Assembly (NCBI RefSeq): GCF_024498075.1
Contig: NZ_JANHOF010000005.1
Coordinates: forward strand, 1 to 64,000
Direction: 5' to 3'
Source of the DNA: Paenibacillus mendelii
Lineage (GTDB): Bacteria; Bacillota; Bacilli; Paenibacillales; Paenibacillaceae
Length of the DNA: 64,000 nt
The stretch's first letter is position 1. Each line of letters opens with the position of its first letter. Of the stretch, positions 35,136 through 43,445 are shown piece by piece. A model generated the notes under the pieces. The model saw only the letters and a program-made list of their open reading frames with translations, was not told where the DNA came from and did no database searches. The translations under genes were made by a program, and so were the position numbers.

Positions 35136-37100
35136 ATGGCGGACAAAGAAACGAATGGAGCGGACTATCCGGAGCAGAAGGAATCAAGCGGCACTCAGCA
35201 AAAGCCGGGTATGTTGATGAGCAGAAGAAAATTGTTGGCCTCACTCGGTGCGGCCGGAGTTGTACTGGCATCGGAAGGTTTGCTGTTCGGGCGGAAACTT
35301 GGGGTGACTTACGGCCAAGAAGCAACGGTATCCGGAACGGTGTCTGGCGGAGCCGATTCGCCTTTGAAGAATCTGGGACTATGCATTACGACCACAGTTG
35401 ATCAATTGAGGATAACCAGCGCCCCTGATCCGAAGTATGCTTTTTATGTGACGGATGCGGGCAGGGAAGGGTTTTTCCTGTACGATGCGGCCGATACGAC
35501 AACCGTTGACAATAACGGAACGGTTCTTGTCTCCACCACTGGACGCAGGTTTAAGCGCGTATATGGTGATACACTGCTCGCTTCGTGGTTCGGAACGAAG
35601 GGAGACGGGGTAACGGTCGATACACAGCCGCTGCAAAGCGCGTTAAATGCGGCGGCAGGCAGGAAGCTAATTATTCCGAAACATCGGAACGGCTACTATC
35701 TCACCGGACAATTATATGTTCCAGGCGATACTGTGATTGAATTTGCGCCCGGAACGGTCGTGCAGGCGATCGATACATTAAGCCGTCAATCCCCGTTTGA
35801 ACGGCTGATCCGGATCTTGAATGTCCGCAATGTCCACATCATCGGAAATGGAGCGACGCTGCAGATGAACAAAGCCGTTTACACAACCGGCGAGCAAGCT
35901 CATATTTTCGATATCAGCGGTTCGGAGAACGTTGTCATCGAACGAGTGAACGCCAATGACAGCGGCGGCGACGGATTTTATGTAGGCGCTTACCAAGCGA
36001 CGCAGCTCTACTGCAAGAACATTGTGCTGCGGAATTGCACGGCCAACAACAACCGCAGGCAGGGGTTGTCCATCATAAGCGTTGACGGATTTCTGGCCGA
36101 GAATTGCGGTTTCAATTTCTCGTATGGGACCTCACCGAAAAGCGGCGTCGATATCGAGCCGAACAGTGTGCTGGATCTGCTGAAACGGATTCGGTTTGCA
36201 GGCTGTTCCGCAGAGGGGAACGTCGGACGCGGGTTTCTCATCTCCCTGCAAAAACTGAGTGCTGTAAGCGAGCGCGTCGACATCACGTTTGAAAATTGCC
36301 GTACGAAAGGAAATTCGTTCGGCTCATCGTACAACAGCGGAGGAGACGGAGCTAAAGCTGTTAAAGGAGAAATCAGGGTGATCGATTGCGTGGCCGAAAA
36401 TGAACAGTATGCGGGTTACTCGGTTTTATCCAACTCCCAGGACAGCGTGAAGACCACGTTTATCCGGTGCAGGGCCGTGAACTGCAATACGGTGAACCAG
36501 CCGGATGATCCTTACGGTTTCGGTTCCTCCTTCATCGTGACAACGGTGCCGCAGCAGGCGCGGGCTGTAATCGGGAATGTGGAATATTACGATTGCGAAT
36601 CGATTGATGAACGAAACCCGCCGCTTATCCTGCGCGGATTCACGACCAAGAAGAACGCAAACGAGCTTATCCGCGGCGTTAAGTATGTCAACTGCAGTGC
36701 CAGAGGAGGAACTCAGAATCTGTATTATATCGAACCGACAGCCGAAGAGGTGGTGATCGCCAACCTGACGCAGCAGGTAACCCCGATTGTTTCTTCAGGA
36801 CTGGTCGGATTGAATGAGATCGGCTGTAAGATAACAAACACCAGCGCGTCTGGCGATATCACACTTTCGCTTCTGGCGGCGAAGAAGGGTTATGCATTTA
36901 CGTTTTTCGTGGATACGGCTTACGCCCTGACGATTGCGACGCAGGCGGGCGCGTCGATTCTGACGCCAGCCGGAAGCAGTGGGACTGTCAGCTCCGCAAA
37001 TCCGGGAGATACGATTTCCTTGCTTGGAAGAACGGACGGGAACTGGGAAATCACGAACGCGGTCGGAGGCTGGTTCGGCTTGGGCGCATCCGTCAGTTGA
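35136..37100 (+). CDS. Tat-exported right-handed beta-helix protein (pectate-lyase-like)
   Basis: This 654-residue secreted protein has a twin-arginine signal SRRKLLASLGAAGVVLAS around residues 29-46. A short N-terminal module contains FYVTDAGREGFFLYDAADTT. It is followed by a Pectate_lyase_3-like start GTKGDGVTVDTQPLQSALNA and a long right-handed parallel beta-helix rich in N/G turns, e.g. VIERVNANDSGGDGFYVG and VLRNCTANNNRRQGLSI. Such proteins cleave or bind polysaccharides. A C-terminal beta domain ends the chain. GCGGAGGG precedes the ATG. A 229-base gap separates it from the oxidoreductase gene. The exact activity (lyase, hydrolase or epimerase) cannot be told. Confidence 0.85.
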   Translation: MADKETNGADYPEQKESSGTQQKPGMLMSRRKLLASLGAAGVVLASEGLLFGRKLGVTYGQEATVSGTVSGGADSPLKNLGLCITTTVDQLRITSAPDPKYAFYVTDAGREGFFLYDAADTTTVDNNGTVLVSTTGRRFKRVYGDTLLASWFGTKGDGVTVDTQPLQSALNAAAGRKLIIPKHRNGYYLTGQLYVPGDTVIEFAPGTVVQAIDTLSRQSPFERLIRILNVRNVHIIGNGATLQMNKAVYTTGEQAHIFDISGSENVVIERVNANDSGGDGFYVGAYQATQLYCKNIVLRNCTANNNRRQGLSIISVDGFLAENCGFNFSYGTSPKSGVDIEPNSVLDLLKRIRFAGCSAEGNVGRGFLISLQKLSAVSERVDITFENCRTKGNSFGSSYNSGGDGAKAVKGEIRVIDCVAENEQYAGYSVLSNSQDSVKTTFIRCRAVNCNTVNQPDDPYGFGSSFIVTTVPQQARAVIGNVEYYDCESIDERNPPLILRGFTTKKNANELIRGVKYVNCSARGGTQNLYYIEPTAEEVVIANLTQQVTPIVSSGLVGLNEIGCKITNTSASGDITLSLLAAKKGYAFTFFVDTAYALTIATQAGASILTPAGSSGTVSSANPGDTISLLGRTDGNWEITNAVGGWFGLGASVS

Positions 37101-37139
37101 TGGATCGCGCCGATTAATGACGCAGGAAGGTGAATAACT

Positions 37140-38186
37140 ATGACTTACGGGAATGACGTTCGCAAGGAAACGGCCGGCATACGGCTCGAATGGAGTTCAT
37201 CCTACCAGGACTTCCTGTACTATGAATCATCCGTTACTCCAGGCACGTTGCTGGCAATGAACGTTATAAAACCCGAGAAGCCATCGTTCCTTCTGGTTCG
37301 GCTGCATGGATTGCACATGAGTATGCCGGAGCCGCAGAAACGGGATTCTCCGCTGCCGGGGAACGATTATCTTGTCGTCCAAGTGGATATGCGGGGAAGA
37401 GCGTATTCCGAAGGCTCGCCCGACTGCAACGGGTATGAGCTTGTCGATATATACGACGCTGTCAAGCTCGTGCAGCGGCATTACTCGGAATGGCTCGTCG
37501 ATCCCGCTGTCGTCTTTGTTGCAGGCGGCAGCGGAGGCGGCGGTAACGTGCTGGCTGCTATTAACAAGTTTCCTGATTTGTTCGCGGCTGCCGTGGCGCT
37601 GTATGGCATTTCCGATTATGCGGAATGGTATGCGACCGATCGGATCGGCGAGTTCCGCGATGATATGGACGCATGGATCGGCTGTGCCCCTTGGGACGAA
37701 CCGGAGCCCTTCGAGGCAAGGAGCGGCGCTTGTTTGGCGGAAAACCAGCTCACTCCGCTGCTGCTCGCGCACGGAACCTTCGACTCGCGGGTGCCGGTCG
37801 GCCAAAGCCGCAGCTACATGCGTGCGGCTGAGAAGTCGGGCAAGAGCCCGCTTATCCGGTACCGTGAGCTTATTGGTGTAGGCGGAGAAGAGCATACCGA
37901 CCGTTTGACCGAAGAGGAACTGCGGAGGCTGGGGCAGGAGAAAGATGATCACTTTCAGTCACACGCCAAATCGATAGATATTCCTTCATGCGGGTCCTTC
38001 GTCATCGGCGGATATTTGTATACGAAGCAGTTCGTCATTTATTTGGACCATATCGACCACATTGCACGCGTCTCTTACGATTTGGGACGCAATCAATTTA
38101 AAGTAACGGCGAGACGTCCGTACCCGTATCGGATCCTGACGCCGGATGGTACCGTGACATCAGGGACGGCCAATACCGCGACATAA
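37140..38186 (+). CDS. Alpha/beta hydrolase, prolyl-oligopeptidase/acetyl-esterase type
   Basis: This 348-residue serine hydrolase has the nucleophile elbow VFVAGGSGGGGNVLAA, the acid region LLAHGTFDSRVPVGQSRSYM with the catalytic Asp, and the histidine in VGGEEHTDRLTEEEL. The fold corresponds to the peptidase S9 / acyl-esterase group. No signal peptide is evident, so it should act in the cytoplasm. It lies 39 bases after the beta-helix gene and is likely part of the same glycan-use operon, perhaps removing acyl groups from imported sugars. That role is inference. Confidence 0.82.
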   Translation: MTYGNDVRKETAGIRLEWSSSYQDFLYYESSVTPGTLLAMNVIKPEKPSFLLVRLHGLHMSMPEPQKRDSPLPGNDYLVVQVDMRGRAYSEGSPDCNGYELVDIYDAVKLVQRHYSEWLVDPAVVFVAGGSGGGGNVLAAINKFPDLFAAAVALYGISDYAEWYATDRIGEFRDDMDAWIGCAPWDEPEPFEARSGACLAENQLTPLLLAHGTFDSRVPVGQSRSYMRAAEKSGKSPLIRYRELIGVGGEEHTDRLTEEELRRLGQEKDDHFQSHAKSIDIPSCGSFVIGGYLYTKQFVIYLDHIDHIARVSYDLGRNQFKVTARRPYPYRILTPDGTVTSGTANTAT

Positions 38187-38214
38187 CGTATACGGGACAG
38201 AAGGGAGGTTTCCT

Positions 38215-38380
38215 ATGGTCGATTTTCAGTAACTCTTCTATTATAAACCGGAATTGAATAATGGCGCCGAACCTCAGCGGATCGAAGCCGACCTGTGCAT
38301 TTACGGCGGTACGCCGGCCGGTATCGCCGCCGCGGTCCAAGCGGGCCGGATGGGACTTCGGGCTGTCTTAGAGGGATACC
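38215..38380 (+). pseudogene. 5' fragment of an FAD-dependent oxidoreductase gene
   Basis: After GGGAGG an ATG at 38215 begins a frame that hits a stop after five codons. It continues as EADLCIYGGTPAGIAAAVQ then AGRMGLRAVL, the FAD-binding Rossmann start of the FAD_oxidored family. Sense is lost near 38380, and the bulk of the roughly 450-residue enzyme is missing. It follows the hydrolase gene by about 30 bases, so it probably was the last operon gene before truncation. Confidence 0.6.
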
Positions 38381-38559
38381 ATAAGAGAGGGACATCTCCT
38401 TTTCTTGGAAATTGTGGTTTGTGGTGAACAACAATTTCTCTATCCAAAGGCGTTGTCCTTCTTCTATTTATGGATTCGACGAAGATTCTCATTTTCTAAC
38501 CTTTTACTCCTATCGTCGACGGCATTATTTTCGCAACACTCAAGTCAATCAGCGATGAT

Positions 38560-38943
38560 GGCGAGAGCGTCGTCTGCAGCAGGGAGGCGAATGGATATCG
38601 CCTTCCTACCGAAGCGGAATGGCAGTATGCGTGTAAAGCTGGAACGGGCGGTTATCGATATGGTGAGCTGGATGAAATCGCTTGGTATCATGAAAACTCG
38701 GAAGGCATGGTACATAAGGTAGGCCAAAAGCTGCCGAATGCGTGGGGACTCTACGATATGTTAGGAAATGTCTGGGAGTGGTGCTGGGATCAATACGATG
38801 TCGAAGTGTACGGCTCCTACAGAGTGTTCCGCGGCGGCAGTTGGGCGGAAGAGGCGAGAGGCTGTGGAGCAACTTGCCGACGCCGCAGTCATCCAACGTT
38901 TCGAATCGATGATCTCGGTTTTCGTCTCGCCAGGTCCCTGTAA
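38560..38943 (+). pseudogene. 3' part of a formylglycine-generating-enzyme (SUMF1)-like gene
   Basis: The frame running to the stop at 38943 reads REANGYRLPTEAEWQYAC, GLYDMLGNVWEWCWDQYDV, VFRGGSWAEEARGCGATCRR and DLGFRLARSL. These are the conserved C-terminal blocks of the FGE-sulfatase domain. The N-terminal half is missing. A frame-broken 5' half of the same family that stops just before this point lies at 27222-27508, 11 kb upstream on the same strand. No start codon or ribosome site supports independent expression. The 237-base stretch from the ATG at 38707 would give only a 78-residue piece. Confidence 0.7.
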
Positions 38944-38961
38944 GAGGGCGAAAAAGAGCTA

Positions 38962-39023
38962 GCGCAAACTAAAAAATAGACATATCGGCCTCAAACTGTG
39001 AAAAGATAGATGGCCTCTTTCTC
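38962..39023 (+). repeat. 3'-flanking repeat element, copy 2
   Basis: The segment at 38962-38984 matches 26970-26992 with one mismatch. It begins 19 bases after the stop of the FGE 3' fragment and leads into a terminator with the same stem as copy 1. An internal GGCC...GGCC pairing is also present in this copy. Confidence 0.6.
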
Positions 39024-39054
39024 AACGCAACCCTGACTAGGGTTGCGTTTTTTA
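39024..39054 (+). terminator. Strong rho-independent terminator (repeat copy 2)
   Basis: AACGCAACCCT (39024-39034) pairs perfectly with AGGGTTGCGTT (39039-39049) around a 4-base loop, followed by a run of T. It ends transcription after the FGE fragment. Confidence 0.85.
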
Positions 39055-39059
39055 TGTGG

Positions 39060-39235
39060 TTAGCCGAGGGAAGATGAACCCCTAAAGGTTTAGTTCCGCG
39101 AACCATTGCCGGGAAATCATAACGCGAACGGAGCTGCGCTTCATCCAGTTCAGCCAAAGCCTGAAGCGCTGTTACAACTTGTTCGGCGCGCAAGTAAAAT
39201 GCCCAAACTCGCCGATGTCGATGCCTGATCGGCCG
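39060..39235 (-). pseudogene. Remnant resembling a DUF1877 (YfbM-like) gene
   Basis: On the minus strand EQVVTALQALAELDEAQLRS and RYDFPAMVRG resemble the conserved core of DUF1877 proteins. A preceding piece in another frame (DIGEFGHF) suggests a frameshift. Both ends are missing. The identification rests on a short similarity and is tentative. Confidence 0.3.
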
Positions 39236-39475
39236 TCATCGGCACAACATGCCCATGCGGTCAACCTTCTTTCCGCCTGGAGACCGATACGTAAACCATT
39301 ATTCTCCAGATGGTGAAACGGATGCCTGGAATTCATTACAATGCAGGAAGATACTCAAACGGCAGAGATGGATGGACCGGGGCGGAAGTCCAATCCGAAA
39401 CACGTTTCCTTGTTTATATTCAGTTCATAAATGTGAGCTATCATTCCCTTAGCAGCAATAAGAAGGAGGATTACA

Positions 39476-40483
39476 ATGAATAATAAGGATAGGAAAGCTG
39501 TATCGGGAAACAGTGAATGGGCAGTTGAAGCCCGTGGACTCATGAAAACATTTGGGAACAATCATGCAGTGGACGGTGTGGACTTGAACGTCCGCGCTGG
39601 TACGATCTATGGGGTGCTCGGTCCCAATGGAGCAGGCAAAACCACCACAATCCGAATGCTGGCGACCTTGCTTCGTCCAGACGCGGGCTCGTCGCGAATC
39701 TTCGGGTACGATGTGCTGAAGGAGTCGCAAATTGTCCGTCAATTGATCGGAGTGACCGGTCAATACGCATCGGTCGATGAGTCGCTCAGCGCTACCGAGA
39801 ACTTGATCATCTTCTCCCGTCTGCTCGGGCTAAGCCGCGCAGAGGCGCGGCGAAAAGCGGAGGATTTGCTTGAGGAATTCGGTTTGTCGGAGGCCGCGAG
39901 ACGGCCGCTCAAAAATTTCTCCGGCGGCATGCGCCGCCGGCTGGATTTGGCCGCGAGTCTCATTGCACAGCCGCCGCTTATCTTCCTGGACGAACCGACT
40001 ACCGGGCTGGACCCGCGCACCCGCGCTCAGATGTGGGATACGATCCGCCGGTTGGTGAATACGGGTTCGACCGTATTGCTGACAACGCAATATCTCGATG
40101 AAGCGGATCAGTTGGCGGACCGGATCGCCGTTATCGATCGCGGCCGTGTCGTCGCTGAGGGGACCGTGGATGAACTGAAAGCGTCGGTCGGGACCTCATC
40201 GCTGCATTTGAGAGTTCAACATCCACGGGATATCGAGTATGCCCGCCAGACCATCGAGCAGGTGCTTCATGTCCAGTCGAATGTGTCATCGGAAGCCGGG
40301 AAAATAACTGCGCCGATGGCAGATGCCGACCGGGTTACCGATCTGCTTATCGCCCTCCGGGCGGCGGGGATTCACTTGGCCGAGATCAGCGTGCAGAAGC
40401 CGACACTTGACGAGGTGTTTCTAACCATCACTGGCCATGGTGTGGAAGATGACGCGACCAAAGCGAAGGAGGCAATCCTATGA
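39476..40483 (+). CDS. Daunorubicin-resistance-type ABC transporter ATP-binding protein (DrrA family)
   Basis: This 335-residue ATPase has Walker A GPNGAGKTTTIRML, signature NFSGGMRRRLDLA, Walker B PPLIFLDEPTTGLDPRTR, the switch region LLTTQYLDEADQLAD and a C-terminal DrrA-type extension ending PTLDEVFLTITGHG. It drives export of hydrophobic drugs or lipids together with the permease encoded next, with which it overlaps by 4 bases (ATGA). AAGAAGGAGG precedes the start. Chromosomal DrrAB pairs in non-producers usually give self-protection. The substrate is unknown. Confidence 0.93.
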   Translation: MNNKDRKAVSGNSEWAVEARGLMKTFGNNHAVDGVDLNVRAGTIYGVLGPNGAGKTTTIRMLATLLRPDAGSSRIFGYDVLKESQIVRQLIGVTGQYASVDESLSATENLIIFSRLLGLSRAEARRKAEDLLEEFGLSEAARRPLKNFSGGMRRRLDLAASLIAQPPLIFLDEPTTGLDPRTRAQMWDTIRRLVNTGSTVLLTTQYLDEADQLADRIAVIDRGRVVAEGTVDELKASVGTSSLHLRVQHPRDIEYARQTIEQVLHVQSNVSSEAGKITAPMADADRVTDLLIALRAAGIHLAEISVQKPTLDEVFLTITGHGVEDDATKAKEAIL

Positions 40484-41295
40484 GAAGTCATTCAAGTAAA
40501 GCGGGCGCTGGGCTTCAATTGAAAAACTACACGAGCTTCGGCCAGTCGGTACGCAACTCTTTGACGATGGCCTATCGCGGGCTGCTGAAGATTCGGCGCA
40601 CACCAGAGCAGTTGTTCGATGTTACGTTCCAGCCCATCATTTTCACTCTGATGTTCACTTACATCTTTGGCGGGGCCATCTCCGGTGATGTACAGAGCTA
40701 TTTGCCGGTGATCATTCCCGGCATCCTCGTGCAGACCGTAATCACGACCTCAATCGTAACCGGCGTCCAGCTGCGCGAGGATATGGACAAAGGCGTGTTT
40801 GACCGATTCAAGTCACTGCCTATCGCGCGTATTGCGCCGCTGGCGGGAGCCTTGTTGGCTGATACCGTCCGGTATACGATAGCGACTGTGCTTACCTTTA
40901 CAATGGGATATATTATGGGCTATCAACCCGCCGGGGGTCTTGGTCATGTCGCCATTGCCGCGGTTCTCGTGATTGCCTGCTCCTGGGCAATCAGCTGGAT
41001 CTTCGCCTTCTTCGGCGTCATTGCCCGTACGGCCTCGAGCGTACAGGGGATATCGATGATTGTGCTATTCCCGCTCACATTTCTATCCAATGCGTTCGTT
41101 CCAGTCAAGACCATGCCGGACTGGCTCCAGTGGTTTGTTAACATCAATCCAATCTCGCACCTCGTTACTGCCGTCCGGGATCTTGCTAACTCCGGAACCG
41201 TGGGCTGGGACCTTATGATCTCCCTCATCGGCGCGGCTGTCATTGTAGCGATTTTTGCCCCCCTTACCGTACGTGCCTATATGCGCCGGACTTGA
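40480..41295 (+). CDS. ABC-2 type permease, DrrB family
   Basis: This 271-residue permease has six membrane segments. FDVTFQPIIFTLMFTYIFGG and the ABC-2 signature PLTFLSNAFVPVKTMP are typical of DrrB-type drug exporters. The gene overlaps the ATPase gene by 4 bases and is therefore translationally coupled. A terminator at 41335 follows its stop by about 40 bases, closing a two-gene operon. Confidence 0.92.
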   Translation: MRSHSSKAGAGLQLKNYTSFGQSVRNSLTMAYRGLLKIRRTPEQLFDVTFQPIIFTLMFTYIFGGAISGDVQSYLPVIIPGILVQTVITTSIVTGVQLREDMDKGVFDRFKSLPIARIAPLAGALLADTVRYTIATVLTFTMGYIMGYQPAGGLGHVAIAAVLVIACSWAISWIFAFFGVIARTASSVQGISMIVLFPLTFLSNAFVPVKTMPDWLQWFVNINPISHLVTAVRDLANSGTVGWDLMISLIGAAVIVAIFAPLTVRAYMRRT

Positions 41296-41334
41296 GTCCG
41301 ACTAAATCACTAATCCGGCAAAAGCTTAAACCGA

Positions 41335-41358
41335 AACGGCAGAGATGCCGTTTTTTTT
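41335..41358 (+). terminator. Rho-independent terminator of the DrrAB operon
   Basis: AACGGCA pairs with TGCCGTT around a GAGA loop and is followed by a run of T. The T tract overlaps the first unit of the 35-base tandem repeat. Confidence 0.85.
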
Positions 41359-41424
41359 CGTATAATTAACTTTTCAGAAGGTATGCGCCTTTTCGTATAA
41401 TTAACTTTTCAGAAGGTATGCGCC
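41355..41424. repeat. Perfect 35-base tandem duplication
   Basis: Positions 41355-41389 and 41390-41424 are identical. Each unit contains CGTATAATTAAC, so a -10-like TATAAT is duplicated, and an AAGGTATGCGCC end. The unit starts within the T tract of the DrrAB terminator, suggesting slippage or a duplication of promoter-like sequence upstream of the sigma factor gene. Confidence 0.85.
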
Positions 41425-41586
41425 TTAATGAGGCTGCGATGCATGATGCATGTGTTTTGGAGCATGGCTGATTGTCCCGAGATCCGAGATTACTCCGAGT
41501 ATGGAAAATATCCCTATCATCGAGTGAACCGACTGCAGGGTTATGACAATATATAGATGAATGGCCATTCGGAAAGGAGCAGCTAC

Positions 41587-42110
41587 TTGGATATCGATGA
41601 GTTGAGCGATCTGATCAAGCTGCATGGCAAAGCGATCTACGGATTTTGCCATAAGCTTGCGGGAAATAAAGCGGATGCGGATGATCTCTATCAGGAAACG
41701 TTCCTGAAGGCAATGGAAGTGCGGCATAAAATAGACGCGAGCAAAATCCCAAGGGATTTCTCATCTCCATTGCGATCCAATTGCGCAAAAACAAACGCCG
41801 GAAATTTGCCTGGAGGCAGAGGATTGCACCCATAGCAGAGCTCAACGAAGCAGTGGACAAGGCCTGCCGGCATAGGGGAGAAGCGACGCCGGAGGATGCC
41901 GTGCTGTCCTACGAGCTTAGCGGCATGATACAAGCTGCGGCTGACAGGCTGGGCGATAAGTTGAAGCTGCCGCTCTATATGTACTACACCGCGGAAATGT
42001 CCGTCGATGAGATCGCTTCGGCGCTGAGGATTCCGCCTGGAACAGTCAAAAGCCGTCTTTTCCAGGCCCGCAAGGCCATGAAAAAGACATTGGAGGTTGA
42101 AGTCCGATGA
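41587..42110 (+). pseudogene. ECF-type RNA polymerase sigma factor, one-base frameshift
   Basis: A TTG at 41587 with AAAGGAG seven bases upstream starts DIDELSDLIKLHGKAIYGF and ADADDLYQETFLKAMEV, sigma region 2. At the A run 41743-41746 the frame is lost. Adding one A restores NPKGFLISIAIQLRKNKRRK, and the second frame then runs through LYMYYTAEMSVDEIASAL and PPGTVKSRLFQARKAMKK, sigma region 4, to 42110. Both halves are intact apart from the single base, so this is a fresh mutation, a sequencing error, or a slippage-dependent gene. The anti-sigma-like gene overlaps its end by 4 bases. Confidence 0.75.
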
Positions 42111-43254
42111 ACGATTCCGAAAAGTGGGATGGACTGCTGAGGCAAGCCCTTGCTCCGGCAGCAGAGCCCGAAGAGGAATTGAATGAAAGCATCATCAATC
42201 GGTATAAGGAGAGAAATAGAATGAAACGCGTGAATTCAAAGCGGATATCCATCGGCGTGCTGGTTGCTGTATGTACGCTCGTCTTGTCCATCACGGCTGT
42301 TGCGGCGGCGCAGCTATTCAGCTCCAAGCAGGTTGCACAGCATCTGGGTGACCAGGTTCTGGCCCAAGCATTTGAAAGCCGTGACGCAATAGAAGTTAAT
42401 CAATCGGTTGCTTCCGGCGATTATAATTTTACTTTGCACGGGATCGTCTCAGGGGTCGGGCTATCTGGATTGAACAGTTCTGCGCAGGATATCAATCCGG
42501 AGCGGACGTATGCTGTCGTATCCATCGCCAAACAGGACGGCAGTCCAATGCCGGCTACAAGCGACCCGGAATACGGACAAGAGCCTTTCTTCATATCTCC
42601 ATTCATTAAAGGACAGAAGCCGTGGCAGGTCAACATCATCACCATGAATGGCGGTTACAGCGAGCTCGTGGTGGACGGTATTATGTACAGACTGATTGAA
42701 TGCGATGACGTGGAAATGTTCGCCGATAGAGGCGTGTACCTGGCTGTCAGCAGCGGCGATACCTTCTTTAACAACAAAGCTTACGCTTATAATGAAGCAA
42801 CGGGCGAAATAAGCCCCAAAACAGACTATAAAGGAACCGCCATTCTGTTTGATCTTCCCTTGGACAAAGCGAAAGCCGACACCGCTCAGGCCGAGGCTTA
42901 TCTGAAGGACCTATTGAAGGAGCCTTCCTCAGATACCACGGCTAATCCAGCTGGCCCCGTTGATGACGCTGAAGCGGCAATGGTGAAGAGGATGGAAGAA
43001 CTGAAGAAAAAATTACCTGATGGCACGGTTATCCTGAATCCGTCAAAGAAGTGACCTACGACGACGAGGGGAGAATCAACTATGAGTATGAGGGCTGGAG
43101 TGTTAAGATCTCACCTGAACAGTTGTTTGCGGAAGGCCAAACGGGATATTCCGAAGCCGTAAACTTCAGTGGGGACGATACAAGAATGATGGCGCTTCAA
43201 TTTTCCAGAGATGAGAATGGCGTAATCACCGGCAGAGTCATCAAACTGAAGTAG
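42107..43254 (+). pseudogene. Anti-sigma-factor-like membrane protein (DUF4179-like), one-base frameshift
   Basis: The first frame (42107-43054) gives a 315-residue protein with a cytoplasmic N-terminus, one membrane helix (RISIGVLVAVCTLVLSITAV) and an extracytoplasmic domain as in anti-sigma/DUF4179 proteins. At the CC at 43033-43034 one base appears to be missing. Restoring it gives PESVKEVTYDDEGRINYEYE and a natural end GRVIKLK at 43254. It starts inside the sigma gene stop (4-base overlap), the usual arrangement of an ECF sigma factor with its membrane partner. The first frame alone may still yield a nearly complete product. Confidence 0.65.
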
Positions 43255-43445
43255 GTTACACCCGGCAGCAGCGAAGACGCTTTTGCCGGTTTTCTTCGTA
43301 CAGGGGGAGCGAGCCTGTTTTTGACGCCGTCATCCCGCTCACACCGGCATGCTGAGATAGGACGCAAAAGGGAAATCGAATGAACTGTCGAACATAATAA
43401 TGATTCCTATCAAACCTCGTCAATTGACGGCGTAGAACGGTGGTT

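Noticed and set aside
41425-41727. 100-codon minus-strand frame over the sigma factor gene
   Set aside because: Antisense shadow of the sigma region 2 coding sequence, without a ribosome site.
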